Assembly: GCA_037013495.1 (NCBI GenBank) | Contig: CM072806.1 | Location: 21,651,501 to 21,715,500 of the forward strand | Origin: Hippophae tibetana | Lineage: Eukaryota > Streptophyta > Magnoliopsida > Rosales > Elaeagnaceae | DNA length: 64,000 nucleotides | Reading direction: 5' to 3' | In this document: positions 1 through 11,449 of the stretch, piece by piece | Layout: each line of letters begins with the position of its first letter | Position numbering within the stretch: position 1 is the stretch's first letter | The notes under the pieces: model-generated | What the model was told of the DNA's origin: nothing | Database searches by the model: none | What the model saw: only the letters and a program-made list of their open reading frames with translations | Made by a program: the position numbers and the translations under genes

Positions 1-3000
1 CTCGTCTTTCCTTCCTTGATGAGGGCAAAGAGGTTTTGAGCCAGGGCATCATGTTCCAACCCTTCTTTGATCCTTTCCAGCAAAGGGCTACTTGGCCTAC
101 TCAAGGCTGCTAATTCCGCCTTACGGCTCAACACATCAGCCATCACATTGGCCTTACCGGGTTTGTACTCCAACCTATAGTCAAACTCCGCCAAGAAGTC
201 TTGCCATCGAGCTTGCTTGGGACTCAACTTCTTTTGAGTTTGGAAGTAGCTTGTTGCTACATTGTCCGTCATGATAACAAAATGAGAACCCAACAAGTAG
301 TGTCGCCACACCCTTAGGCAATGAATGATAGCAGTCATTTCCTTTTCTTGCACAGTGTAGCGGTGTTCGATGTCATTGAGTTTTTGGCTCTCATAGGCTA
401 TCAGACGCCCTTCCTGCATCAAAACTCCACCAATAGCAAAGTCTGAGGCATCTGTGTGCAGCTCGTATGTCTTGGAGGGGTCTGGTAGACAAAGTACCAG
501 TTCTTCACTAATGACCTTCTTCAAGTCTTCGAATGAGGTTTGGCATTCACTTGTCCATTCCCAAGACTTGTTCTTTTTGAGTAGGTCAGTTAGTGGGGCT
601 GCTCTTGCTGAGTAGGACTTGATAAACCTTCGGTAGTAGTTCACAAGTCCAAGGAAAGATCTTAACTCGAGAACCTTGGCAGGAGGTTCCCATTCTTGGA
701 TGGCTTTCACCTTAGCTCCATCCATCATCAATTTCCCATCCTTTATCCTATGCCCCAAGAACATCACCTCATCTTGGGCAAAGTAACATTTCTCCTTTTT
801 GACATATAGCTCATTTTTCCTCAGGACCTCGAACACTTTCTTCAAATGCTCTAGATGTTCTTCCAAAGTCCGGCTATATATCACGATGTCATCAAGATAT
901 ACTACCACAAACCGATCGAGGTAGGGATGGAAAATCTTGTTCATCAGAGTGCAGAAGGTGGCTGGTGCATTTGTGAGACCAAATGGCATGACAAGGAACT
1001 CATAGGCACCGTACCTGGTTACACATGTGGTCTTGGGCTCATCTCCCTTGGCTATGCGTACCTGGTAGTATCCCGATCGCAAGTCCAGTTTTGTGAAGTA
1101 TCTAGCATTCCCCAATTGATCGAACAAATCAGCAATAAGTGGGATAGGATACTTGTTCTTGGCTGTGATCTTATTTAGAGCCCGATAGTCGATGCACATT
1201 CGAAGCGAGCCATCCTTCTTCTTCTGAAAGAGCACCGGGGCACCAAATGGGGCTTTTGAGGGCCTTATGAAGCTAGCATCCAGCAATTCGTCAAGTTGCT
1301 TCCGCAGTTTTGCCAACTCTGAATTCTCCATTCGATAGGGGCTCATTGCTGGTGGCCTGGTGCCGGGTTCCAACTCTATTTCATGGTCCACCTCCCTCCT
1401 TGGAGGTAGCCGTTTGGGTAATGCCTCCGGCATCACATCCTGGAACTTATCTAGGACAACTTGCACTTCCATCGACAAGTTTGACTTTGGTGACGCCTCT
1501 TCATCATCGTATTCCTTTAGGATGGCCAAATAACTCTCTTCATCCCTCTTCAATCCCTTCTTGAATTGAAGCGCTGAGAGAGCTTGGCTAGTAGGTCTGG
1601 TGGTCCTCTCCGTCGGTACCACACACGCCTTCGCACCATCCATGATGCACATAGAATTTGAGCAAGGCACCAAGAAAGCTCTTACCTGGTCCAAAAACTC
1701 CATGCCGAATACAACAGAGAAATCATCCATGGGCGCTACTGATAAGTCCATCTGGCCAGTCCAAGCACCAAGACTGACCTTAACTCCATGAGCAACTCCA
1801 TGTAATGGTAGTGGTGTCGAGTTACCTGCTTTGAGAGATCCATCTCCATGGATTACCTTCAGGCCGAGTCGCTTTGCTTCTTCCACTGAAACAAAGTTAT
1901 GTGATGCACCTGTGTCGACCAAAGCATTGGCGACCTTCCCGTTGATGGCTGCATCTACATACATTAAGCCCTTAGGGGTCTTTGGGGCGCTTTGCAATGC
2001 ACCAAGTAGGTGCAAAGAACCCATCTTTGCACCTTCGTCTGACTCACCTCCATCTTGATCATGTGTGGAGGAAACTAAGGCACTCAATGCCTTTCTTTTC
2101 GGACATTCACGTGCCCAATGCGGTCCGTCGCATATGAAGCACGTCACATGGGGCTTCGAGGCACCACGATCCTCCCTTTCCTTCCCCTTATCCCGTGGTT
2201 TGAATGAGGAGTTGTCTTTATGATTCTTATGTCCATGACTTTTACGGTGGCTTCCCCCACTATTTCCTCCAACAAACTTCTTATATGTGGCTTTGGAGCT
2301 CTCTTTGTTTGTAGAATAATCAATAAAGCTTTTCGCAGTCGCAATGGCCGAAGATAGATCTTGGACACCACGTCGCTTGAGTTCAAGGTTAGCCCACGAT
2401 TGGAGACCGTCCATAAACAAGAATAGGGCATCCTTGTCAGATGTGTCGGGGACTTCTAGCAACAAGGTTGTGAACTCCTTCACGTAGTCCCTTATGCTAC
2501 CTGTTTGCTTCAATCGTCGCAATTGGCCCCTTGCCTCCTCTTCAGCATTTACAAGGAAGAACTGCATTTTGAACTCCTTTTTGAAATCTTCAAAGGTATC
2601 AATCGTGCAAACCCCTCGTTGCACATCTCCATGTCTCCGTTTCCACCACAACATCACAGTGTCGGACAAATACATGGATGCAGTTCGGATCTTGCTGGCA
2701 TGGTCCGTTATGCCAGTAGCCTCAAAGTATTGTTCCAGCCCCCATAGGAAGTTCTCAACTTCCCTAGCATTCCTAACACCATTGAAGGTCTTAGGCTTGG
2801 GAACGTCCACCCTTTTAGCCTCAATGACGGTGGTTGCGCTAGTTCCCGCGGCCATAGCCCGCTTACATAGAGCTAGATCACCACCCATATCCTCCATTCT
2901 AAGTAACACATTAGCAAGTTCTCTTTGGACAAGATCCCTTACCTTGGCAAGTTTAGCCTTTAATCCATCAATCTCTTGCCTTAAGCCACCATCTAGCTCA

Positions 3001-3944
3001 TTAAGGGACATCTTGACTGCTGCATGGATCTCCACATCCTCGGCCTCCAAGCCATTGCAACGTACCTCCAAGTTGTCCACCCTATCGAACAGCTCCCCTA
3101 AACTGTCCTGCGCACTCCCCACACGTGCTTCTAAGCTAGAGAGTATGTCTTTCGACTTGGCTCGAGATTCTTTTGATGGTTTACGAGTTTCCTCTCGCCC
3201 ACGTTCCATAGGTGGAACATCGACGCTTGGTGTAGATGGAGCAGCGTTCTTCATTATGCCAAAGGTAGAGATACTTTAACCGAAAGCTCTTATACCAACT
3301 ATCACGACCTTATTTTTCAAGTAGAGATCGTGTGGCACTTAGCACCGTCCGTTGCACTAAGCCTGCCTTTGAATCCGAATGAAACTCCAAAGAGACTAGA
3401 GAGAGAGTTTGCAAAGAATGCTTTGTATTGCTCTAGAGAGAGTTTATCTTACAAGATGCTAAGAATTCCCAAGGATTTCCCAAGATGAATACAAATGAAG
3501 ACCAATGGGTCTATTTATAGTGTGGCTCTAAGCTTAAGAGTATGCCACCACTTTCTAGAGTCTTCCTAGTCTAGAATGTACAAGAGAGTTCTAGATTTAT
3601 GTACAATATGCTACAAGGTTCTAGGACCTTCTAACCAACTCTAGAGTCTTCTAGGTTTGTCTAGTTCCTTCATGCACCTTCCGGGATGTTCCGTAAGCTT
3701 CCAGCAGCTTCTACATCCTTCATGAACCATCCGGCATGTTCTAGAATATTCTAGCCCATTCTAGCACTCTCCAGCGTGCTCTAGAACATTCTAGGGTCTT
3801 CTAGCTTGAGTTGAGTCCATCCAACTCTAGCTTTTTCTAGACATCTCTAGGCAACTCTAGAACTTTCCTTGTAGAATAGTCTAGATCCTTTAAGCAACCA
3901 TCATTTGTTTGGATTTTTAGGGACAATTTGAGCGGGACGTGACA
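1..3944 (-). mobile_element. Ty3/gypsy LTR retrotransposon, 5' part
   Basis: A gypsy element read on the minus strand and cut off by the left window edge. Its 5' LTR lies at 3301-3944 and is followed by a tRNA-Met type primer-binding site (TGGTATAAGAGC, read on minus, about 3286-3298). Gag begins near 3254 and carries a CCHC zinc knuckle ([13 protein letters not shown]) near 2100-2143. An aspartic protease motif ([11 protein letters not shown]) lies near 1890-1930. Reverse transcriptase follows with [11 protein letters not shown] near 1190 and YLDDIVIYS near 875-900. The RNase H motif [10 protein letters not shown] lies near 430-460. The order gag-protease-RT-RNase H is that of Ty3/gypsy. The visible 3.2 kb of coding region looks whole. 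Integrase and the 3' LTR would lie outside the window, so age cannot be taken from LTR divergence. The lineage is not firmly assigned; a chromovirus is possible. Confidence 0.93.
3301..3944 (-). repeat. 5' LTR of the gypsy element, CTAG-rich
   Basis: The LTR is about 644 bp. Read on minus it starts TGTCACGTCCCGC and ends CGTGATA, so the ends are near-perfect short inverted repeats. It holds about twenty CTAG tetranucleotides, mostly as TTCTAG or CTCTAGA. At 3739-3751 it contains TTCTAGAATATTC, which fits the heat-shock element consensus TTCnnGAAnnTTC exactly. The primer-binding site lies directly below it, at 3286-3298. Regulation by heat-shock factors is inference from the motif only. Confidence 0.8.
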
Positions 3945-4116
3945 TTAAGCTCTGATACCATGAAGAAAAGCACAACAGATTGAAAGAGAAAAATCAGCAA
4001 GCATAAAAAGAGAAACAACGAAGAAGATGATGAACAGTGTAGAAAATTGAAAATGTAATAGCTACTTCTCATTATGTAAAATTCATCAACTTTTAATAAA
4101 ATACAAGACGGTTTAT

Positions 4117-4623
4117 TGCAGATAAAATTAAGGAGTAAATTAAAGAGTGTCAACTCCTTAATTCAAAAGTAAATCAAGAACCTTAATTTAAAAAGTAAAT
4201 TAAGGAGTAAATCAAGAAGAAAAACAAGAAATTTTTAATTCAAAGAATAAAATAAGGAATTTTTAATTCAAAGAATAAAACAAAAAATTCTTAATTCAAC
4301 GAATAAAACAATGAATTCTTAATTCAACGAATAAAATAAGAAATTCTTAATTCAACGAATAACACAAAGAATTCTTAATTTAACGAATAACACAAGAAAA
4401 TCTTAATTCAACGAATAAAACAAAGAATCCTTAATTTAAGGAGTAAAATAAAAAAATGTTTAATTCAAAGAGTAATTCAATGAGCAAATCTTCTTATATA
4501 TAGCTATAAAATTGTAATGAAAATATGAAAGAAATAATAAAACTTTGAGAGAACTTGTTTTATTTGGAAAGGTCTTTAGGCTTTGGCCTTTGGCCTTGGC
4601 GTTTTCAACACTAATTTTCAACA
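4117..4623 (+). repeat. 5' LTR of the TRIM
   Basis: The LTR is about 507 bp. Its middle (about 4205-4450) is a tandem array of a unit of about 28 bp of the form TTCTTAATTCAACGAATAAA. The partner LTR at 5216-5520 has fewer such units, which accounts for most of the length difference. Confidence 0.6.
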
Positions 4624-4798
4624 TGGTATCAAAGCAAGTTGATCTTCGTGAAAAAAATTGTTATTCCTCTACCGAAACATCATATACTTGTAGCTCTTGT
4701 AATATTTTCTCTACTTTCAATAGCAGAGTCTGTGATGTCTTAAAGTGAATTTGACACTCTATCAGAGCGATTTCTTATTCAAATAATTTTCTTTTCAA

Positions 4799-5100
4799 AC
4801 CAAGTTTCTTGGCAATGATGGATTAAATCTCTCCTGCAGCTTCTACCTACTTGATGTGGAGGAGGAATATTGCGGTAAAAGAAAAGATCTCATATTAAAA
4901 CCAAGCTATTGGCGATGATGGATTAAATATCTCATGCAACTTCTACCTACCTGATGTGAATGAGGAGTATTGTGGTAAAAGGAAAGTTATCACATTGAAA
5001 CCAAGCTCTTGGCGATGATGGATTAAATCTCTCTTGCAACTTCTACCTGCCCGATGTGGAGAGGAAGTATTGTGGTAAAAGGAAAGGTCCCACATCGACA
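4799..5100 (+). repeat. Three tandem 100-bp units inside the TRIM
   Basis: Three copies of a unit of about 100 bp start near 4801, 4901 and 5002. Each begins CAAG(C/T)TNTTGGC, continues with GATGATGGATTAAAT, and ends near GGTAAAAG followed by a CACAT-like word. They fill about half of the internal region of the TRIM. Confidence 0.85.
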
Positions 5101-5215
5101 ACAATATTTTTTTTTTTTGCTATCGTAATCAGAATTTTGGCTTCTCATCAGTTTCAACGAATTTTGTGCAAGCTTAAATCCATAAACTTTATAGATCCAG
5201 TTTGAATGGGAGTAT

Positions 5216-5520
5216 TGGAGATAAAATTAAGGAGTAAATTAAGAAGTGTCAACTCTTTAATTCAAGGAGTAAATCAAAGAGTTATCATCCTTAATTTAAA
5301 GAGTAATTCAAGGATAAAAACAAGGAATCCTTAATTCAATGAGTAAAACAAAAAATACTTAATTCAAGGAATAAAACAAAGAATCCTTAATTTAAAGTGT
5401 AATTCAAGAATTAAATCTTCTCATATATAACTATAGAATTGTAATGAAAATATAAAAAATAATAATAATACAACCTTGAAAGAGTTTGTTTTATTTGGTT
5501 AGGCCTTGACATTTGGTTCA
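5216..5520 (+). repeat. 3' LTR of the TRIM
   Basis: This is a direct repeat of 4117-4623 sharing the start, the AAATTAAGGAGTAAATTAA segment and the CTTGTTTTATTTGG-type end. It is about 305 bp because it holds fewer internal 28-bp units. The exact right end (5520) is a best guess from the TTCA end. Confidence 0.55.
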
Positions 5521-5780
5521 TGTAGAAAAAAGACTTGCTCACTAAGTAAAGGATTTATTTACTTTTCCTTCCAATGCTTTCTTTTAAAATATCTGCACAT
5601 GGGCAGTTACAAAGCTAACAAAATATATGCACATGGGCAGTTACGTTACAAAGCCAATCTTGTTAATAGCTAAAATAATATAATGATCTGGCACTTCAAG
5701 ACTAGTAACAACTATTTGCACATCGACTGCATATCAGTTTGCACTCTCTTGCATATAAGCTCCATATGGATTGCATATCA

Positions 5781-7152
5781 TTTGCTAAACAATGCGCCCA
5801 ACTTACAATTTTAATTAGAACTTAATCAAACTTTAAATAGTGGAATAAAACTTATTCTCTTTTTTTGTGTGAATTTTTTAGGAAATAAATAATTAGAACT
5901 CAAAATGAAACATGCATAAAATCAACATAATTAATTTACGTAAAAAAACATTCCCGGTGTAAGAAGAAAATAACCACGACATTTCTCTCTAAAACTTTAA
6001 CTATCAAAAAATAATTGTACAAAATTATCTCTAGATAAAACTAGAGGTAGATAATCAACAACATCATTAAGAATACAATTTTTTGAAAACTAACAATTAT
6101 TTAAAAAAAAATAGAGATATCTAACCTAATTTTGTAGTCACTGTTCACGACCCAAATTTTTCCAAACCGGTGAGGCAAATCTAAATCCTACCGTACAGAT
6201 TGAAGAGTCTTGAGTCGTGAACCTTCCTGCAAAGGTTCAGCTCAATCGGACCATAAATGTGCTTCCATTAGAATACTTGATGAAGGCTTACTGGAGAAGA
6301 AAAAAATAAAAAACTGAGCTTTTCTGCTGTAAATTCTCTGCAATTTCCACTCAACAAACCCTAAATGGGTTTATTTATGAAGCAATAGAATAGACAAAAT
6401 TATCCTTTTTTTTCTTCATGGATCATTAAGCCACGTTGTTCTTTTTGGACTCCTCTAAATAAGAGGGAAACCAAACAGAAACTGCATACTGCAGACAACT
6501 ATTTCCGCATACTGCCCAAGCCTCACTGATGCACCAGCACTACTACTAAACGTCATTATCATTATTAGCAAATGACTCCAAACCTGTAACAACATTAGCA
6601 ACAAGTGAATCATTAGTAGTATTATCTTTAACAGTAATATTGTTTGAAAAATCATGAGCCATGATATAAAGAACATGAAATTGTTGTTCTCATGTTTTTC
6701 ATCATAATAAAGGATCAAATGAGTCATAATATCGTGAAAGACTTAATCCATCTCTAAAATCGTCCCTAAAGTAATCCTTTCAAAATATCCAAATGTACTT
6801 GCATTGTATTTTTGTTTTCAAATTCTTACAAACTTCATAGGAGCAGAAAAGATATGATATCTGTACTTCTCTATGTCACACTGACATTACTAATCTGGAA
6901 ATTGAAGGTTCTCATTTTTAATGTTTTTATTCGTAAAAAAATGTTAAAAATATAAGCTTACTTTTACTCACACTCCCTATATAATTGCTATATTTGTGTT
7001 AGAATTATTTTTAAAATAAAGATATAATTCAATTTTTTTAATATTAATACGTGACATAATATAAGATATGTGAGTGAAAAAGTGAATACAAATTATTTAT
7101 TTTTATTATTGTTGTTGAATAAACGAATAAATGTTCGTTCCTTTTAAAAAAA
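5781..7152. other. AT-rich stretch without a recognised gene
   Basis: No gene or known element is recognised. Near 6130-6240 there is a moderately GC-richer segment with a short inverted repeat (GTTCACGACC ... GAGTCGTGAAC). A short open frame at 6546-6662 is listed separately. The stretch may be decayed retroelement or gene debris. Confidence 0.4.
6546..6662 (-). other. Short open frame of 38 codons, unknown
   Basis: A minus-strand frame starts with MAHDFSNNITVKDN and ends ANNDNDV before a stop. Its acidic, Asn/Asp-rich composition looks more protein-like than the overlapping longer frame, which is mostly Leu/Ile/Met. No family is recognised. It could be an exon scrap or chance. Confidence 0.15.
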
Positions 7153-7164
7153 CAAACTATTAAA

Positions 7165-7320
7165 AAAACCGACTTATAATGAATTTAAAGTCGGTTCGGT
7201 ATAGAACCGATGCTATCCACATTGGACGTAGCGTCGGTTGACGTGTAGAACCGACGCTATCTACGTGGATAGCATCGGTTCTTCACGTCAACCGACGCTA
7301 TCCACTTAATATATCCAAAT
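7165..7320. repeat. Subterminal repeats of CACTA copy 1
   Basis: A motif of the form ACCGACGCTATCCAC / GTGGATAGCATCGGTT occurs several times in both orientations close to the left end. CACTA elements carry such arrays as binding sites for the TNPA-type protein. The same motif family lies at 42041-42590 in copy 2. Confidence 0.75.
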
Positions 7321-8324
7321 TTGGGTCATTTTTTACGAAGAATCCAATTTTCTTCCTCTCTCTTCTCCTCCATTTTCTCCCAAAATCTACACCGTGCGCC
7401 ACCTTCTTTCTAAATTTTCGGCCACCTCCGACCACCATTTGTAATGTCATTTTGTAAATTATATTCCTCTTCTCATTATCTTTCAGATTTATTATTTTTT
7501 TGAGCGAAATATTAAAAAAATGTATACCCATTTTCTGTATAAATTCTTGATTTAGGGTATGTTTTTTTATTTTGTTTGTTATTATGTTTGACTTATTTTA
7601 CGTGAAAATAATATCTGAAATGTTGTTGGTTTGATGGATTATATATATTTACTGTGTGTGGATAAATTTATTTATATATTATAAATAATTATATTTTATT
7701 AAGTAGAATTTTGTACCTTATTATTTAGTTTGTTTTATATTTTGTATAAATTTTTGATTTAGGTATGTTTTTTATTTTGTTTGTTATTATGTTTGACTTA
7801 TTTTATGTGGAAATAATATCTGAAATATTGTGGGTTTGATGGATTATATATATTTACTATGCGTGGATAAATTTATTTATATTTTATTAAGTAGAATTTT
7901 GCAGCTTATTATTCAGTTTGTTTTATATTTTGCATAAATTTTTTATTTAGGTATGTTTTTGATTTTGTTTGTTATTATGTTTGACTTATTTTATGTAGAA
8001 ATAATATCTGAAATGTTATGAGTTTACTATGCGTGAACAAATTTATTTATATAGGTATAATTAATATTACTTTTTAATTATGATATAATAACATGGTTAG
8101 AAATTAGAATCAAACAAAGTGTGTGATTGGTTTTTATATATTCATGCTAACATGTTACTTATTTTTTAATTTGTATAGAAATAGTTTTGTAAAATGATAA
8201 TTGTTTTGCATTATGTATGTTTTGATATATATTCTAATAATTAGAAAATTTATATATAATAATACTTGAAATATATTCATTGTATACATAATTAAGTAAT
8301 ATGTTTAATTAATGTCATTAATAG

Positions 8325-10040
8325 AAAATTGACAAATCTTGGATTTCAAAGTGTAGAATTGAGCAAGACTATATATCTGGAGTTGAAAGTTTCATGAAAT
8401 TTGCTTGTAGAAATAGTACTACTAGAAGTAGTATGATTCGATGCTCATGCGTTAAATATAAAAATGAGTGATTTCATGAATTTGATGAGGTTAAGTATCA
8501 CCTTATCCGTAATGGTATTCTATTGAGCTATAAATGTTGGTATTATCGTGGAGAAAATATTGATAATACTCATGGGGAAAAGATAAATAAGAATGTGAGT
8601 GAATTACATACATCTTATCATAATTTACAGACAGAAAATATGTTTCATGGTGTTGAAGATGAATTATGCGAGGATGATCCTGAAACCTTTAATAAACTTA
8701 TAGAAGATGGCAAAAAACCGTTGTATCCAAAATGCAAAAAATACACTAAAATGTCGGGATTGGTTCATTTGTACAATGTGAAGGCAAAACATGGTTTTTC
8801 TGACAAGGGATTCACAGAATTACTAAATCTACTAGTCGATATGTTTCCTGAGGGTATTGAATTGTCATCTTCAATGTATGAAGTGAAGAAATCTCTTAGT
8901 CGATTTGGCATGGAATATCATAAGATTCACGCTTGTCCTAATGATTGCATTCTTTATAGAAAATAATATGAGACATTACATGATTGTCCTATGTGTAAAG
9001 AATCGAGATGGAAGCATGGTACAAATGAGAGTACAACATATAAGAAAGGCGTGCCTACAAAGGTTCTTTGGTACTTTCCTCTGATTTCTCGCTTTCAAAG
9101 GTTGTTCAATAGTAAATATACATCAAAGATGTTGACTTGACATTCAGATAATCGATCTGATGATGAGATGCTACGTCATCCTTGTGATTCTCTAAATTGG
9201 AAAGTAGTAAATAATTTATCTCCTCAATTTTCATCTGATCTGCGCAATCTTCGTCTTGCCATTGCTGCTGATGAAATTAATCCACATAGTTCCCTCAGTA
9301 ATAGATATAGTTGTTGGCCAGTAATTATGGTAACATACAACCTTCCTCCCTGGTTGTGTATGAAAAGAAAATTCATGATGTTAACATTATTGATCTCAGG
9401 ACTGAAACAACCCAGTGTTGATATTGATGTATATTTGCAGCCTCTGATAGATGATTTAAAGACGTTGTGGAATGATGGTGTAAATGTTTACAATGCATAT
9501 AAAGAAGAATACTTTAACTTGAAGGGGGTTCTTTTATGGACAATTAATGATTTTCCTACCTATGGAAACTTATAAGGACATGCAACAAAAGGTTACAAGG
9601 GATGTCCTATATGTAGTGATGGAACTTCTGCAACTTATCTTGTTCACAGACGAAAGATGTCTTATAGAAGACATAGAAGATTTTTGCCATCTGGACACAA
9701 ATTTAGATACCAAAAGAAACCATTCGATGGTGAAGAAGATCATGATCATGCAACTCGACCTTTGCATATGGAAAGATGAAAAAAACGATATGGAAAGATG
9801 AAAAAAAACTCACTAAGGTAGGGAAACGAAAGAGGTCAACTAATGAAATAGGTGAAAATGAAAAAGAGTTTGAACCGATTTACCATGGTTGTTGGAAAAA
9901 AAATCAATATTTTGGGAATTACCTTATTGGAAAGACCTACACATTCGTCACATCTTAGATGTCATGCACATTGAGAAGAATGTATGTGAGAGCTTGATTG
10001 GTACTTTACTTAATATACATAGAAAAACAAAGGATGGAAT
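8325..10040 (+). pseudogene. CACTA TNP2-type transposase remnant
   Basis: The N-terminal transposase-associated domain is visible (DKSWISKCRIEQDYISGVES, from about 8327). The Transposase_21 region follows, with ACPNDCILYRK near 8930-8965, LRHPCDSLNWKVV near 9168-9210, DIDVYLQPLIDDLKTLWND near 9420-9475, and a CPIC motif near 9600. A typical TNP2 protein is several hundred residues longer. The frame is broken several times, among others by a stop in the N-terminal domain (near 8470) and one straight after ILYRK (8964-8966). The gene ends at the internal-deletion junction near 10040. It cannot give active transposase. Confidence 0.88.
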
Positions 10041-10440
10041 TACAATTGAATAATAAGGATGTTCGAATATGAAAATTCATGTACCCTTTTTTTAGTAGGT
10101 TCCACAACAAAATAATGGAGTCATGTGTGGTTATTATGTCATGAAGTTTATGAGCGAAATCATCACAAATATCAAAATTCCAATTGATGATGTGGTAATA
10201 TCTTTTACCCATATACATAAAAGTTTTTAACATATTTGAGTTTGTTTTTGTAAATAAATGAAATTATATTCTTATTTTTATTTTAAATACATGTAGTTCT
10301 TTGGTTGGAATAAGACGGGCTACAACTAGCAAATTTTTTATGATTTATGAGAGGAATGGGCAGAACACATGGTTCAAATTATATCATCACAAGAAGAATC
10401 AGGAGAAGATTATGATGATCTTGAATAGCATATGACAACA
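10041..10440 (+). pseudogene. Tail of the Ulp1-like segment in CACTA copy 1
   Basis: The sequence matches 50428-50830 of copy 2, including the stretch that there reads QQNNGVMCGYYVMKF, the Gln and Cys end of a Ulp1 (C48) peptidase. In copy 1 the His and Asp parts are gone with the internal deletion, so this is a relic. Confidence 0.7.
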
Positions 10441-10608
10441 TAACAGTAAATTTTTTAATGATTTAATTTCTATATCTATTCATGTGTCTGAAATCACTTG
10501 TTTGATGGATGATTAATCATATGCTCATGTATTTAGGAGAATGCATTGTTTTATGGACCTATTTTTGGCCCAAACTACATCTCATCTCTCTTTCCTACTT
10601 TCCTTACG

Positions 10609-10940
10609 AACTCATATTAGCACTTTATTAATTATTTGTTTATAAATATGAATTTATCTGGAATCTTTGCTAGTATTTTTAATGCTATAATGAGCTCTAA
10701 ATGGACAAATCAGGTATACGTAACTCCGATTTGTTTCTTGGTTTGTATGAGTTTTGGTGCCCATGAACGTGTTCCATATGTTTAAGGGCTCCAAAACTCA
10801 CACAAGCTAAGTAAGAAATCGAAGTTACACTTGATTTCATATTTAGAGTTCATTATATATAGCATTAAAAAATACTAGTAGAGATTACAGATAACTTCAT
10901 ATATATAGACAAATGATTAATAAAGTGCTAATATGAGTTC
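10609..10940. repeat. Long hairpin shared by both CACTA copies
   Basis: Left arm 10609-10762 (starting GAACTCATATTAGCAC) pairs with right arm 10786-10940 (ending CTAATATGAGTTC). The loop is about 23 bp. The arms are roughly 85% alike. The equivalent hairpin in copy 2 is at 51008-51332. It could be a MITE captured by the ancestor or a functional part of the element's 3' region. Confidence 0.85.
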
Positions 10941-11394
10941 GTCGAATGTCCCTATACGTGGTAATCTCTTTTTGATGGTAATATTTATAATGATTTAATT
11001 TCTTCATTCGTATATCTGAAGTTTAGAATTCTTTTTTGATGGATGTTTTACGTGCTCATGTATGTAGGGGAATATGAATTGTTATATGGATCAACTATTT
11101 TTTTTTGTCATAATGCTTGTGAAGGCCAATCAAGATTCTAAGCCAACCAAGCTTACTCGATCGCATAATTATACTTTGACGACATTATTTTATTTTTAAT
11201 TTAAGTTAACTATATGTATTATATATACATTATTTGTTTTGTAATAAATTTAATTATCAAGTAATTAAATATATTTAAATTTCTAATTATTTGTATTATT
11301 ATTTATATTTTAGTTTTTTTATGCTATATATATATATATATATTGAATAATACTAAAAATAAAAATAAAAATAAAAATAAATCATAAAATGTAC

Positions 11395-11449
11395 GGGTAA
11401 AGTCAGTTCACATGATGAACCGACTTTAATGCCTATTTCTATAGTAGGA
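11395..11449 (+). repeat. Right end of CACTA copy 1
   Basis: An AAAGTC...GACTTT inverted pair is followed by GCCTATTTCTATAGTAG, which parallels the copy 2 right end (AAAGCTCGTTTTTGTATTAGTG). The canonical TAGTG terminus is decayed. A 3-bp target duplication cannot be called. Confidence 0.6.

Larger units (their letters stand above)
4117..5520 (+). mobile_element. TRIM-like non-coding LTR element
   Basis: Two related direct repeats both start TG(C/G)AGATAAAATTAAGG, at 4117 and 5216. The first ends CA at 4623 and is followed at once by a primer-binding site (TGGTATCAAAGC, 4624-4635). The second is preceded by a purine-rich tract (AATGGGAG). The inner region is only about 590 bp and has no retroelement gene, which fits a terminal-repeat retrotransposon in miniature or a similar non-autonomous derivative. 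The LTR sequence (TTAATTCAAGGAGTAAA words) resembles the LTRs of the Copia elements at 13.1-17.1 kb and 30.1 kb, so one of those families may have mobilised it (inference). No clean target duplication is seen. Confidence 0.65.
3945..5780 (-). repeat. Copia LTR remnant hosting a TRIM
   Basis: Read on minus, a tRNA-Met primer-binding site (TGGTATCAGAGC, 3949-3960) lies directly next to a sequence ending in TTCA, as expected for the end of a Copia 5' LTR. The LTR-like sequence runs from 3961 to about 4116 and resumes at about 5521, with a TRIM in between. The outer part holds two copies of a GCACATGGGCAGTTAC motif (near 5585 and 5630). The internal region of this element is not seen: the gypsy element occupies the position right after the primer-binding site. 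The outer boundary near 5780 is an estimate. It is a fossil, broken by two insertions. Confidence 0.5.
7153..11449 (+). mobile_element. CACTA (En/Spm) element, copy 1, internally deleted
   Basis: The terminal and subterminal sequences and the transposase fragments match the 9.9-kb copy at 42013-51890 (GACTTATAATGAATTTAAAGTC near the left end, and the TNP2 region at about 95% by eye). The left end near 7153 (CAAACTATTAAAA) and right end near 11447 (TATTTCTATAGTAGG) are decayed forms of the CACTA/TAGTG termini. Copy 1 jumps at about 10040 from the TNP2 gene straight to the tail of the Ulp1-like segment. That junction corresponds to the loss of about 3.5 kb present in copy 2 (about 46893 to 50428). 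It is non-autonomous. Confidence 0.88.

Noticed and set aside
2494-3279. Long plus-strand open frame within the gypsy gag region
   Set aside because: It is the antisense shadow of the gag reading frame on the minus strand; the protein has no domain character.
6455-6727. 90-codon minus-strand frame rich in Leu, Ile and Met
   Set aside because: The composition is that of translated AT-rich DNA; no signal or domain supports a real membrane protein.
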